Source: Hyposmocoma kahamanoa (lineage: Eukaryota > Arthropoda > Insecta > Lepidoptera > Cosmopterigidae). From it: a stretch of 64,000 bases of DNA. Under the pieces are notes generated by a model. It did no database searches, was not told the DNA's origin, and saw only the letters and a program-made list of their open reading frames with translations. The position numbers and the translations under genes are program-made. The DNA lies in contig NW_020654810.1 in the NCBI RefSeq assembly GCF_003589595.1, positions 16,072,113-16,136,112 on the forward strand. Direction: 5' to 3'. Positions 11,040 to 22,562 of this stretch are shown piece after piece (position 1 is the stretch's first letter; every line of letters starts with the position of its first letter).

Positions 11040-11146
11040 GAGTGGTTACATACGACAAGTTTTGGCAGTGATGCAACGCGCATTCGTTTATATCGATGCA
11101 GTTGCGCGCTTGCATCGCTGATAAAAGTCGCCGTGTGTAATCACCC
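11040..11146. mobile_element. Short TIR element with TTA target duplication (PIF/Harbinger-like MITE)
   Basis: The left end GAGTGGTTACATACGACAAG and the reverse complement of the right end GGGTGATTACACACGGCGAC align over about 48 bp. This leaves only a few central bases. TTA flanks both sides (11037-11039 and 11147-11149). A TTA duplication with a G-rich first terminal base is the PIF/Harbinger pattern. It has no coding capacity. Confidence 0.65.
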
Positions 11147-11149
11147 TTA

Positions 11150-11345
11150 GGGTCTATGCACACGGCGTATTTTATATGCGCAGATGACGTGCAGAGGACG
11201 CGCTGACGACGCTCTGATGACGCGTGTTAACGCGATTCAAACTAGATTCAGTCGTAGCCAGTAAACCTATGCACACCTTTTACAAATAAACATACGCGCC
11301 GTGAACGCGCGTTTCACCAGCGTTTGTGAAACGCGCATTTACAAT
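11150..11345. other. CpG-rich segment with ACGCG-type reiterations
   Basis: It abuts the MITE and contains GACGACGC, GATGACGCG and several ACGCGC phrases, plus two direct copies of a CTATGCACAC phrase at about 11153 and 11268. It may be a second, poorly preserved mobile element. I could not find inverted ends. Confidence 0.35.
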
Positions 11346-11664
11346 ATTTATGTATACACAAAATTTAAACTTTTGTGAGTTGTTGTACAAGCGATCGCAA
11401 GAATTTCTGAATTATTAGAGCTGTTTTAAAATATCAGGCAAAAGGCGTTTCTTAGGCAGATACAATTCTTCACTACGTGACTTTCTTTAGTTTCTACAAT
11501 GTGTCTACAAATGAAAAGACGGTTCTCTTGCAGATGCTTTGAGGCATTGCTGAGTACACTGGTAGTTTACTATAAAAACTCCTACATAGACACATTTGCT
11601 ACTTTATACGTTTCGATCGAGTACGTTTGATCACTTTGTATTGAACACAGTGTTACGGTTTTGA

Positions 11665-11826
11665 TAGGCTGGTGGAATTACAGGTCAGTCTCAGGGTGAA
11701 GGGTGCAGTGACAGGGCTCCTCCGATCTTTGTGATTTAAAACAACAACTGCAACTGTTATGGACAGGCATGTCGCTTACCATCAGGCGCACGCCTTGTAC
11801 GTCCCATCACTTGGTATTATAAAAAT
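11665..11826 (-). repeat. Repeat family A, 5'-half copy
   Basis: Reverse orientation, from GGCTGGTGGAATTACAGG to CCCATCACTTGGTATTAT. It holds the first half of the family and lacks the GGAGCTCTACTGC end. Confidence 0.8.
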
Positions 11827-12317
11827 AAACCAAAAAACCTTGTTATGAAATTAAATTAAACGAAAAAGTTTTAAATGAAAATAATTTATTTGCAAGCAAA
11901 CATAGTATTAGTGATGGTAGACAGACGTACATAATACCTATAAGCATAAGCGTGTTGCGTTATATCTGACATGCAAAATGTATAGAATATTATAGCATAG
12001 CAGTCATTATAATAAATAGTTACAATATTATTTTATCACCCCTATCTATTAACTTTGTCAATTATGATATAAAATTTAATTTCTAATAGGGGTACTAAGC
12101 GAAAGAAGGCGAAGAAAGACACCCGAATATCTAAATGAACAATGGCTTTTATTTACATAGTTGGTATGATCGACATTAGAGATGTAATCACGCTCATCAT
12201 CGATGTTAACTCACCGTCCCACCAGGTGGAAGCGACAGCTGACGTTCAATAATGAGAACGATTCCTTGAACTTTCAATCCAAGTATCCCAGCAGGTAGAA
12301 AAACCGGAGTGCCCGTC
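11827..12317. other. Unassigned DNA
   Basis: A+T-rich at first, then ordinary sequence up to the foldback hairpin. Nothing recognised. Confidence 0.35.
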
Positions 12318-12490
12318 ATAGGTCGTATTCCAGAACTCTACTCCTCAGTGCTTAAGTCAGGACTTGAGTATGATTTCAAGCACTGGAAATACGACTCTAA
12401 TGGCAAGGACTTGAGTATGATTTCTAGTGCTTTAAATCATACTCAGGTCTTGACTTGAGCATTGAGTAGAGTTCTGGAATACGAGTCATA
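12318..12490. repeat. Long imperfect foldback hairpin (about 72-bp arms)
   Basis: The arms at 12318-12390 and 12420-12490 are reverse complements at roughly 85 percent by eye; both contain CGTATTCCAGAACTCTACTC. The loop is about 29 bases. The phrase GGACTTGAGTATGATTTC occurs twice in direct order (about 12360 and 12407) in addition to its inverted copy. It is most likely a foldback element or a MITE; no target-site duplication was found. Confidence 0.7.
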
Positions 12491-14827
12491 GTTTCTATGA
12501 CTCGATACAATGCAATTTTCTTTCAGAACTAAATGGTAATTTAGTGAACACTTCGATAGCGCGTTCTATTTTGATCCCAACGCCAGGAGAGGTAAAACTA
12601 ATATTTGTTTAGTTATGGTGTTACAATTTATAATATTTAATATATACATATAAATTGTAATTCCCTTTGAGGCACTTTTTTACGTAGTCAGGTTTTAAAT
12701 TGAACAATTTTGTGGACATTTTATAATTATTTCTCATGAAATATGTAGATTTACTAGAAGTAACAGTCACGCGATTAGGAAACCAGACAAGCATGAGTAG
12801 TGCTTTTGTTACCTGTAGATTGCTAGGCAGTCGATTATATTTATTTTGTCTTTTTTTAATTGTCTTCGTAAGCATATCTCCTGAAACCACAACCTCCTAA
12901 AACAATATTACTTTAACCTTACATTGACTTTTCGTAGCATGACGCGTTTAAAGTAAGCTTATTATAATGTTAAAACTATGATGTTTTATTGGCAGCTTTG
13001 TGACTATTCATTCGCTCAGTTCGTCAGTCACACGACTTTAACATTCTTATGTCAAATTTAGTAATCTTAAAATAGTTACTCGGACGCAGTGGAAACAATA
13101 TTATTTTCGAATTTATGATTTAAATATTGATTTGTAATGATTATAAGTTAAGTTAAACTTATTTATTTACATAAATTCCTTCAATACTTTGTTTAATTTT
13201 TTATATAATAGTACATAAGGAAATAATTTCTCGTTAAATAAAAATATGTGATGTTTATTTCGTAAAATTATGACAGTGACATCTATACGCTCCTTGGCGA
13301 TACTAACAGTTGACACTAGACTATAAATCCGAATTCACAATGTGACAATCAAGCCTCAGCTTGTTTTATTTATTTTTCTTCATGAAAATGCGGAAAAATA
13401 ATTGAAAACAACGTAATTTTAATAGATTTTACTATTACATACTCTTCTTTTTTAACAGTTAAAATTCTCCGAATGTAAATAAATTAAGTACTTAAACATT
13501 ATACTAGGATAAGACGATTCGGAACATCAACAAAGAAAGAGATGGCATTATATAGTTCATATAGCGTTATTTCTTTCCTATTTTTAGTAAGGAATAGACA
13601 AGATTGGAAAATCATTCGTTCTTTCAATCACTTTAGTAATAATACATTATTACTTGGTTGACAGGTTTGTCATGATACGAATATGAGTAGTATTATAATA
13701 AGCTTACTTTAAACCTCCATTGAAATAAGATTGTTTTTGGAAAGGTTATGGTAGGCCTCCAGTAATGCATAACGGACCACTAGCCTAAAATGCTATTTAC
13801 ATTTTCATGGTTTCCAGTAGGTAGTTTAAACTCAAAGTAATTAGATAATTAAAGTTTTAATGCAAAGTTTAGTTACCAGAAGCATCAAGACTTCCGATTT
13901 AAACGTAAATATAACGCCTAACTTCCAGCTCCGCAGAAGCCTTTTAACTAACTGTAATTCTATAGCCTATCATTAACGTATTTAAAGGATCAATAAGGCT
14001 TACTGCTTCTGGTTTGATCAATGATCACATAAAAGTAGCTTGTAAACCAAACAGACGTCTATGTGATTAACGAAAATAATACAGAGTTGCAAATGTTTAG
14101 ATTTTTCTGCTTTACATTCTGCATTAAGGTATTTGTATTTAGCACAAATAGAATTTATCCAAAATTACATAACAGGATCCATATTTGTAATCTCTATTAC
14201 AATACTATCCGGTTAGATAGTTCCCACCTCTAATTTCAGGAGTTTGCTATGTCGAAAGCTCAAAAAGTATACGTTCGTATAATCAGAGCTGAACAACAGT
14301 TAGTGATAACAATACTTATGTTTAATAAAATAGTTATACGTAGACAAGATTTTCAACAATACAAAAATAGAAATAGGAAAAATAATCTTGTTCATTGTCT
14401 GTAACTGTAATTCGTTTGTGTCTCAGCGGAAATTTCATAAAAATCCCATTTTCCGAGCAATGAAGACGTTCGTCAATCGTCTGGGTTGAAAAACGGTTTA
14501 CTGAAACGAACTGCGCACCGAGAAAACAGGTAAAGGTAAAAGCAGGTAATATTTTTAAAATTTAATGTAAAATTTCTTGGGAATTACAGTCTCGTTGAAA
14601 ATTAAGCAAATAAAATATGTTACGCCTTCTGGCTGCGATTGCGTTGACCTGGCATTCCGGCGAACATTTAAAAGCACCTTATTTAAAAAAAGGAAAAGAT
14701 TTGAGACATGAGACACAGTGGTAATGATAATAGGTTTTCGGAAAACATTTTCAAGTAAATATTTTATTGAAAACTTTACTTTACTACCATGATATTTATT
14801 TATTTTTTGTGAAATTATTCCTCTACT
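12491..14827. other. Repeat-poor, A+T-rich stretch
   Basis: No SINE, LINE or TIR element was recognised across 2.3 kb. An 89-codon ORF on the - strand (12621-12890) has no identifiable domain. Confidence 0.4.
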
Positions 14828-15010
14828 TAGTTCTAATTATTAATACAAAGACCTAACGCCAAAAAAAATTCCATCGATCTGACAGAACTTGAACCTGCGT
14901 AATGCTTTACCTCAGATTGCGTTATCCTAGATTGGCATTACAGACGCAGGTTCGAGTCATGTCAGACCGAAGGAATTTTTGTTGGTGTTCGAACTTTGTA
15001 TCAATAATTA
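14828..15010. repeat. Two SINE C tails in inverted orientation
   Basis: The left arm (about 14829-14900, - orientation) and right arm (about 14943-15012, + orientation) both carry ACGCAGGTTC with GTCAGACCGAAGGAATTTTT-type sequence and a TTTGTATCAATAAT end. They pair over about 70 bp with roughly 40 bases between. Each arm has a B-box like GGTTCGAGTC or its degenerate counterpart. Confidence 0.65.
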
Positions 15011-15285
15011 TAACAAACTTTTAAAATAATTAAGCTAAATGGTATTTATCCCTGGAAATGTTCTACTTAGGTTACGAGAGACTACAAAATAACCGCTTAG
15101 TTATAAATGAATTAGTTTTTTTGTATAATTCGATTTAACGCTATTGGTTTTATAAATAAATAAATATTAGACAACATCAAATATGTTGCTCTGATCTCAA
15201 AGTAAGCGACTAAAGCACTTGTGTTGTGAAAATCAGAAATAACGACGGTACCACAAACACCCAGACACGACTAAATAAAATAGTT

Positions 15286-15527
15286 AGTTACCTATTTCTG
15301 CCACCAAGCAGTAATGTCAGCATTACTATTTTCCGGTTTTGAAGGGTAAGGGTGCTGGTGAAATTCCAGGGACGTGGGACTTGTGAACTTATGTCTCACG
15401 GTGACAGGCGCAGTGGCACTGCCCTTCAGATCTTTCCGATTTAAAGCTCTGCAACTGTTATGAACAGGCGTGTAGCTTACCATCAGGCGCACGACTTGTT
15501 CATCCCGTCACTTGATATTATAAAAAA
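15286..15527 (-). repeat. Repeat family A copy
   Basis: Reverse orientation from GTTACCTATTTCTGCCACC to CCCGTCACTTGATATTATAA. The outer 3' part (GGAGCTCTACTGCTACT) is missing. A small ORF on the - strand is entirely repeat-derived. Confidence 0.85.
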
Positions 15528-16586
15528 TCCCTGGAAATGTTCGACGAGACAATATAACAAAGTTCGTTCTCTACATTGACACCATGAAAACCAGTGTGTG
15601 TCGTCATCGTTTACGTGTGAAACCTATTCGTGTATAAGAAACAAAGGTGATTTTGATCAAATTGCGTCAAAATAAAATTGCCATTTTTTAAACTGTACGC
15701 AATCAAAGCTTTACAATGAAACGTTAATCTGTGAAATTGTTTGGTATTTGTTTGGAAACGAATAATAAATATTTCAGGACATCCATCGAATGAGATTTTC
15801 ATATATTGATGATGTCGCCACGGACAAACCAAACAAACCTGCGGAACAATCACGAATGGCTGATTTTTATCTATGGAACAGAAACAGTTATTTTTGCATT
15901 ATGTTGTTGGTAGGTATTGATTATTCGTAATGATTATTATTTTTTAATAATGGCAAACTTATAAAAAAATTGATGTTCTTGATTTGGTATATAATTACGA
16001 CCGTGAATGTTGTTATCACTTATTAGTATTAAATTTACAAAGTTACACTGCCAGTATCTTTATCTGCCAGTATTCTCTTTTCGTAGTAATTATTTTCGGC
16101 TTTTATAAAATACAACAAATTTCCACTTTTAGTATTTAAGCTAATTTTATATGTAATTTTTCCCTAATCAGTCTTTATGTTACACAATGAATTCAAGCCT
16201 CTTGTAAGCTCTACAATATTGTTTTTTTTATGTATGTGAGAAATAGGTAGTAACAAGTATTTATTAATCACAATTTCACTTACCTAATGTTAAGGGAGTA
16301 ACCACTTATTATTATATTGACGTGCAATCGTACCAGGACGTTCAGAAAAAAATTTGTTTCCATGCAATAAGAACGAAGACGACATTGTGCGTTTCGCTTT
16401 GGCTTGGCACTCGGAACACGCGACTCGGCACAACAAATCGGTTTCCTGCGATTTTTCGATCGCGTCTATGTAGCGCCTGAGGCGATTGTAGGCAACCGAA
16501 GTCGTGGAAACAGGGCTTATTGATTTCGAATGCATTGACAACGCCCTTCTCAATCAAATCCGAAAATTAAATGTTTAATTTTTTTT
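15528..16586. other. Unassigned DNA
   Basis: Two overlapping ORFs on the - strand (16290-16553 and 16342-16557) lie in a somewhat G+C-richer patch at 16320-16550. They have no recognisable domain, and being in different frames they are not likely to be a gene. Confidence 0.35.
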
Positions 16587-16877
16587 ATGATATTAAGTGG
16601 CGGGACGAACAAATCACGCGCTTTGTGGCAAGCAATACGCCAGTCCATAGCAGTTGCAATGCCACTTAGAGCTTTAAATCGCAAAGATCTGATGGGCACA
16701 GACACTGCGCCTGTCACCCTGAGTCATAAGTTGACCAGTCGCATGTGCCTGTAATTTCAACTGAACCCTTGCCCTTCAAAACCGCTTTTTGTTACTTATT
16801 ACCGCTTGGCGGCAGAAATAGTTAAGGTAGCAGTATTTCCCTGGACGAACTTTTTCACAAGGAGTTCTACTGCTGCG
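16587..16877 (+). repeat. Repeat family A, full-length copy
   Basis: It contains every block of the family, from GATATTAAGTGGCGGGACGA to CACAAGGAGTTCTACTGCTG. With the copies at 31254 and 35234 it is one of the best guides to the full length of about 280-290 bp. Confidence 0.88.
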
Positions 16878-17619
16878 TTGAAAATGATTGAAGAAATAAA
16901 TTTTATTGGTCATTATTTAAACGATGTATAAGACTCAAAAAATCTAAGGAAGAATTCGCAAATGTCATGGGACTGAGAAGTAAGTCTCTCATATCTTCTA
17001 CCGATTGGTTTACTGCGATAAGTGCCGTAAAACATGATCAGCTCAAGCGCCTAGCCGTTTCCGCGGCGATAAGTGTGGTGATTGCCTAAGTGGCGATAAT
17101 TATGATGGTGGTGGTCGTGTGGTGATTGTATGATCATTATATAGGCGCTCATACAGGTGCAGAATTAGGTATAATACATATTTATCGATTTTTTTTTGTA
17201 TCCAAATGTTTGTAAGTCATTGAGAAGTTATTTCACTCATCCTTGACTGCTAATTTCACTTCAGCTCATTTTCATGTACTGTAAATTTAAAGTGCAACGA
17301 AAAATAAAACATAAATAAAGTATTTAAACGATATAATTCCTGAAATTAAAATCAAAAGGAGCGTTGCTGCATCCGCGTGACACGGCTGGCTGGTCTCGTT
17401 TCCTCCGAGCTGTCATCGTTTTATCTTTACCTATTACTTCTATAAATTCTTCCAACGACTTTTCTGTGTGGACTTTAATTTAGCTGGAGATTTTCTGACT
17501 TAGGAATTGTAAATGTTAAAAGATAAAATAATATGTTTACTGAAATGGTAGCTACTTTAACCCAATACCAAAATATTATGACTGTACTTGCGTATGCATA
17601 TACATACATTTGTTCCATG

Positions 17620-17656
17620 ACCCCTCGTACTACCTCTTCGATTTATAATTATTTAT
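17620..17656 (+). repeat. Direct repeat, copy 1
   Basis: ATGACCCCTCGTACTACCTC continues with TTCGATTTATAATTATTT and is repeated with a single base change at 18400-18436. The flanks do not match. Confidence 0.8.
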
Positions 17657-18399
17657 TTCCCTTACAGACCATAAACTTAACCTAACTTAACTGATTTCGA
17701 TAAAATGTGGCATCGTTGGTTTCGTTCTGGTTGTCCGCGTATTATTCTAGGAGATTTCTTAACACATTTGTATGAGTTTGGTATTATTGCTTTCAACTAC
17801 AGCTCATTTACTCAAAATGAATTAGGACAAAAAAATTGTGGAGATAATGAATTGTAGACAGAGCTTAAATGGCGTCCTTCTAAATTAAAAATTGTAGCTC
17901 AGATTATAGAAAAATATTTCTGAAACATTAGAGAATTTATGCTAGTTTAAATCAAAATTTTAGACTTCCCTGAACACTTTTTGGTAATAGTACAAATTTT
18001 ATAGTAGTCAAGTTTTAGTATATTAATTTTATTTGCTTGGCCTTTTTAAAATAGAATTATATTTTTCACTCGTAATTTGCGTGAATTGCTATGAAGATTT
18101 TATTATTATTTCACACTTAGCAGACACTTTAGTAATTTTTGTTATACCAAGAATTTAATCTTTAAAGTTTGGTTCATAAAGTTTGCTATAATTCACATGC
18201 ATTAATGCAATGCTTGATTACCATTCTTAGATTTAAGAGCTAACATCTTGTTGGTATATGGTAAGCGCCATTCTTTACCTTCAACTAGGTACCTAGCTTT
18301 TACTTAGACTTCCTTATACAACATGGCCTCCATTTTTCTTTTTTGGTTAACGTTGTTTATTTTCGCTCGCTCTCAACTTTTTCCTCGATCGAAACTTTA

Positions 18400-18436
18400 A
18401 TGACCCCTCGCACTACCTCTTCGATTTATAATTATT
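18400..18436 (+). repeat. Direct repeat, copy 2
   Basis: Second copy of the 37-bp sequence at 17620-17656 (C for T at one site), 780 bases away and in the same orientation. Confidence 0.8.
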
Positions 18437-18689
18437 TTCCAAGTGTTTCCGTTTTCTTTTACTGTTGTTAGTATCTTCTTATTGACTTCCTATTTTGAGT
18501 CGCAATTACACTTAGACTATTCTCTATGTCCAGCTAATATTCTTCATTATTTTGCGTCATTGTATAAGTTTCGTATACTCAGTGTTAAGTATTTTTCTTA
18601 ACGACTTACTTGGCAACTGTTAACATTATTTTTAAAATATATACGTTATCTAATTTTGCTGGTCGATTGGTTTTTGGTATATTTCATTT

Positions 18690-18838
18690 TTATGACACTC
18701 AGTGACGGGCCGGACAAGTCGTGCGCCCGGTGGTAAGCGACACGCCTGAACATAGTAGTTGTAGTGCCACTTAGAGCTTTAAGCCCCAAAAATCTGAGGG
18801 GCAGTGCCAATGTGCTAGTTACCCTGAGACATAAACTT
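18690..18838 (+). repeat. Repeat family A, 5'-half copy
   Basis: It runs from TATGACACTCAGTGACGGGC to ACCCTGAGACATAAACTTCC; the second half of the family is missing. Confidence 0.82.
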
Positions 18839-18959
18839 CCTTGGCAAAATGCGTAGAATAATTTTGTCAGTTATTTTAATTCCTTCCTGTAATGTTTCGT
18901 GTATTTTTTGTACGGCGGTTTCTGTAATAAAATATTAAAGATATTAATAGATAGAAATT

Positions 18960-19056
18960 GAAACTATTTTTCCGGATTTAAATCGCGTATATTTGTGTTT
19001 TCAAACAAACCAACATTTCGGGTCCTTCACAAGTCCCATGGTCTACTGTGACCATG
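18960..19056 (+). repeat. Repeat family H, copy 1
   Basis: GGATTTAAATCGCGTATATT, then a TTTTCAAACAAACCAACATT stretch and TCGGGTCCTT. It recurs at 38605 and partly at 41724. Class unknown. Confidence 0.65.
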
Positions 19057-19258
19057 ATATTAATAGAATTGTAAGCAACTTTGCATTACTCCCCGTAAAT
19101 ATTTAACTCTTTATCTATTCCAATTTGTATTATTTTTTCGCACCTGTTTAAATCACGTCTATGTACTCACAAAATGTATATATAATCTCGGTTACACAAA
19201 TTTCATCAATTTTGATATACCCGTAACGCAAATATCAAATTTGGTGGTTCGGTGTCCC

Positions 19259-19405
19259 GCGTCCCGTCATTCCGGCACGTTTAATATTTTAGGAATTCGC
19301 CTCACGCGCCATGTTCAACGGCCGTCCTGATTGCCGCTAAATTGAACTAAAAACTTCTTCAATGCTCCTAAAACGTTTCAATTATATTTCATATTTTCTT
19401 GAATG
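19259..19405 (+). repeat. Repeat family I, copy 1
   Basis: The block TTTAATATTTTAGGAATTCG with CCTCACGCGCC, TTCAACGG and TGATTGCCG matches 25387-25500 in the same order and orientation. It is noncoding. Confidence 0.65.
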
Positions 19406-20880
19406 CAAATGTTGACGGTTGTATAAAGTTAATTTTTCGTCACTGTATGCTATTCTGTTACTGGAATGTTATAGATTTCAAAATTGATATAAAGTAGGTT
19501 CGAATTCCTATTTAAGACAAAACTAGGTTGAACTCGTTTCTGTGCATTTGGAGATTAAAATTTAAGTTAACTCGATTGTAAGTAGTTTGCTTGGTAACAA
19601 TTTATTACCTTGGTGTGTAGAACTGCGAATAGCGCTAAGATGTTTTCAATAGAATGCCAACAACGGGATGTAAAGTTTCGCAATAGCTCCCTCAGACGTG
19701 CAGTTATTACCAACTGACTCCTGTTCAAATTCTTAGTTCAAGTTTGTATTAAAGCACTTTGTAAATAAATAATTATCCTTTTAAAACATTTATTTTTTAA
19801 GATGCAATTAGAATGCGAAAATACAAGTCTTTTTTCAAACATTCTTATTACATTGAACTTTTATCCATTAGCTTTCAATTTGTTTGTAACAAAATATCAC
19901 GTGAACCCTATAAAGTATTATCCGAAATTGACCAAGCGCCAACATTTTGTTAACACGCATGTCATGTCTGGAAGTTCCATTCGTGTTTTCGGTAGACTAT
20001 TTGGAATTTAAAATGGATTCGTTTATAAAAGTATGTACTAGGGTTCGTATTTTCGATAAGGAAGAAGCGGTAGGTGAGTGACTTGTTTGCTAGTGGCCCG
20101 CCGGCGGAGCTGCAGTACGAGCAAAACGCGGGACAGTTTAGTCGGTGCCGCCGCTGTGCCTTCTATAAATCAGCCCGCGATTGACACCTTCCTACGGGGA
20201 GTGATCTATTCTGCTCCCACCATGATACAGCTTTACTTCCAAGGATTTTTCTGCTACCAAGTTTCTACGTTGAACTTCATTGCTCGTGAGTGAAATGGAC
20301 GGCATGGCTGTCAAACTGTTATCTCCATAAAACTTCACGAGAAACAATCTATTTTGTGGTCACTAGGATATTTGGATGCACAATATTCTTGTGTTACGTT
20401 GCAGTTAACCAGCCAAGACTCACTTTTAAATTTTAAAGTGTTCCTCATAAACAATAAGCGCTGCCAAATTTTAAATTTTGATGATTAGTTTCAAAACTTG
20501 GCGAAAACATTGTAAAAGAAGTTCACCCTGCCGTCCTTATCATAAACAATGTCATTGACATTTTAGCGAAATTGTGTTATTAACATAATGTGTTTCGAAA
20601 CAAGATCTACAACTCCGTATAAGCGGTTTTTTATATCTTATAAGTTTTAGTTTTATTGGTAAGCAAAATCTGCGTAATTGACATTAAAAAAAAATGATGT
20701 GCCAATATTTCGAAAGTTCCCAAAATGCAAATGCGTTGTTTGTGACAAGGAAGTCAGCACCTGGTTGCCTATTTTCTCCATTAAAATAAATCGGAAACAT
20801 TTGAAACTAATAGACTTTTTATTTTCTTACAGGTATACATCGCTACGATTACAAATAAAGGTTTCTGTCTCAAATAACAG
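19406..20880. other. Unassigned DNA
   Basis: A G+C-richer patch at 20075-20220 holds a 71-codon ORF (20078-20293) with donor-like GTGAGTG phrases on each side. It has no domain and no matching acceptor that I can support, so it is not called an exon. Confidence 0.35.
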
Positions 20881-21043
20881 AGTACTAAAAAACCGACCTC
20901 AAAAGTACGTGGAATTACATCTATTTACCAAGTTTTATTGAAATTGGTTACCGGAAAATGCACGAAACCGGATTCATCCCCTAGTGTGCCACCCTTAGAG
21001 GTATAATATTTTCTTCAAATTTAAATGGGACCAATACTGAGGT
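20881..21043 (-). repeat. Repeat family B copy, first half (split by a transposon)
   Basis: It begins AGTACTAAAAAACCGACCTC and continues through CCACCCTTAGAGG and CTTCAAATTTAAATGGGACC, then stops abruptly at 21043 where a TIR element begins. The rest of this same copy is at 23409-23508. Confidence 0.85.
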
Positions 21044-21254
21044 CTCAGATTACAAAACTATAGGCAGATGGAGCATACGTAACAAACGAAGTGAAGTCAC
21101 TTTTCATTTGTTGTGTACGTGACAACTAGGAAGGACTGTAGGGACATGCGCATTTGGGTGCGTGAAAGGTTGCCAGATGCAACGAAAAAACTTCCGCGTT
21201 TTTTTCTGTTGCTTTCTATAATACTGTTAGAAAGTAGCAGTTTTGGTCAACATT

Positions 21255-22120
21255 TTCATAAACGATATTAATAAAAGTATTACAAATTCTAATTTTCTTT
21301 TATATGCGGTTGACAAAAAAATCTTCAAATTTATTAAAACTATCTGATTGTGAAAAATTACAACTTGATTTAATTGGCATCAATAATTATTGTAAATTTA
21401 ATTCTCTACACCTTAATATCTACAAATGTCACGTAATTACTTTCTCACGTAAAAGAAATAATTTAAAATACCTATATACACTTATTAATACTATAATTAA
21501 AAGAGCGACAGAGGTGAGGGACCTAGTTGTGCTTCTGGATGATAGGTTGATTTTTGATGGCCATATTAATAAAGTTATTAATGAGTATATCGGATGCTTG
21601 GCTCTATCTCCAGGGCAAGCAGAGATTTTCGTAATCTTGAGACTTTAATTCTATTGTATAATTGTTGCGTTCGGTCTATTCTAGAATATGCATCTACAGT
21701 TTGAAAATCTCAGTACAATATCTATATTTCTGGCATTGAGCATATTCAGAATAAATTTAGGAAGCTATTAAGTTATAGGCATCCGTCGTTTCCTAATCAT
21801 GACATAGTAACACTGGAAAAACGACGTGCTGCGAAGGACCAAATCTTTCTATATAATATTTTGAGAGAAAAGATTGACTGTAGCTTTTTATTACATAATA
21901 TTGATTTGAGATGTCCTAGATTTTATTCTCGTTCGAAAAGTGTTTTTTGTGTGCCTACTTGTAAAACTAAATATTTAAAAACGTTTTCTTGTTTAGAGCT
22001 TGTAAAGCGTACAATAAGAATCATTTAGATGTAGATATATTTTATTTGTTCTTTTCAAAATTTGTAAAGCTCATTTATGAACAATAATTTATGTTATTTG
22101 TTTTTTAGTTTATTTCTTTT
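21255..22120 (+). pseudogene. Jockey/CR1-like LINE, reverse-transcriptase C-terminal half (dead)
   Basis: From about 21259 the frame reads FINDINKSITNSNFLLYAVD, the end of reverse-transcriptase motif C. The catalytic YADD has become YAVD, so one essential Asp is lost. It continues with LHLNIYKCHVITFSRK and RDLVVLLDDRLIF. After frameshifts near 21600 come phrases such as SILEYAS and LEKRRAAKDQIFLYNIL, the usual C-terminal region of these ORFs. The 5' part is missing, as is usual for truncated LINE insertions. Confidence 0.85.
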
Positions 22121-22325
22121 TATGATTCTCTTTCTTATTTTCTTTGTGTTTAAAAAAAAACAAGTAGTTTTTCGTTCTTTTTTAAGTTACGTTTATTAGT
22201 GGAAACTTTGCTGGTTTAAGTTATTTTTTAGTTTTATTATAGAAAAAAGTTATTTTTTGTATTATAATCTTGTAAACAAAGTGAAAACTGTTTGTTTCCC
22301 AAAAAATAAAATAAATAAACAGATT

Positions 22326-22562
22326 AACTGCCTACGTGGCCGAACGGTTACCATGCCTTGACTGCCACGCAGAGGTTCCAGGTTCGAGTCCCGCCATAGT
22401 CCCGCGCCGGGAGAAATATTTGCATGGCCTACATTTATTTCTCTCATGAGTTTGGGTGTAATTTGAGGTTGTCACCCGCATGGCACCCGCGATACTGGGT
22501 TTGCCTAGTGCGGGGCAATGTTGAGTGTGTGCGTTATTGTTATTATTATTATTATTATTATA
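22326..22562 (+). mobile_element. SINE D, full-length copy
   Basis: The tRNA-like head starts at GCCTACGTGGCCGAACGG (A box) and holds a B box, AGGTTCGAGTC, about 50 bases later. The tRNA-unrelated body includes ATATTTGCATGGCC, TGAGTTTGGGTGTAATTTG and CTAGTGCGGGGCAATG, and the end is a (TTA)n tail. It sits in the A-rich 3' end of the LINE fragment just upstream. Confidence 0.85.

Larger units (their letters stand above)
16878..18689. other. Unassigned DNA with a direct-repeat pair
   Basis: Ordinary A+T-rich DNA, apart from the direct repeat listed separately. A pyrimidine-rich patch occurs near 18340-18500. Confidence 0.35.

Noticed and set aside
17620..18436. ACTACCTC in the direct repeats as let-7 target sites
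   Set aside because: The seed match is short, lies in intron DNA and has no supporting 3' pairing.
20078..20293. Possible host exon of 71 codons with GTGAGTG nearby
   Set aside because: No domain, no supported acceptor and no link to the Rbp6 reading frame.
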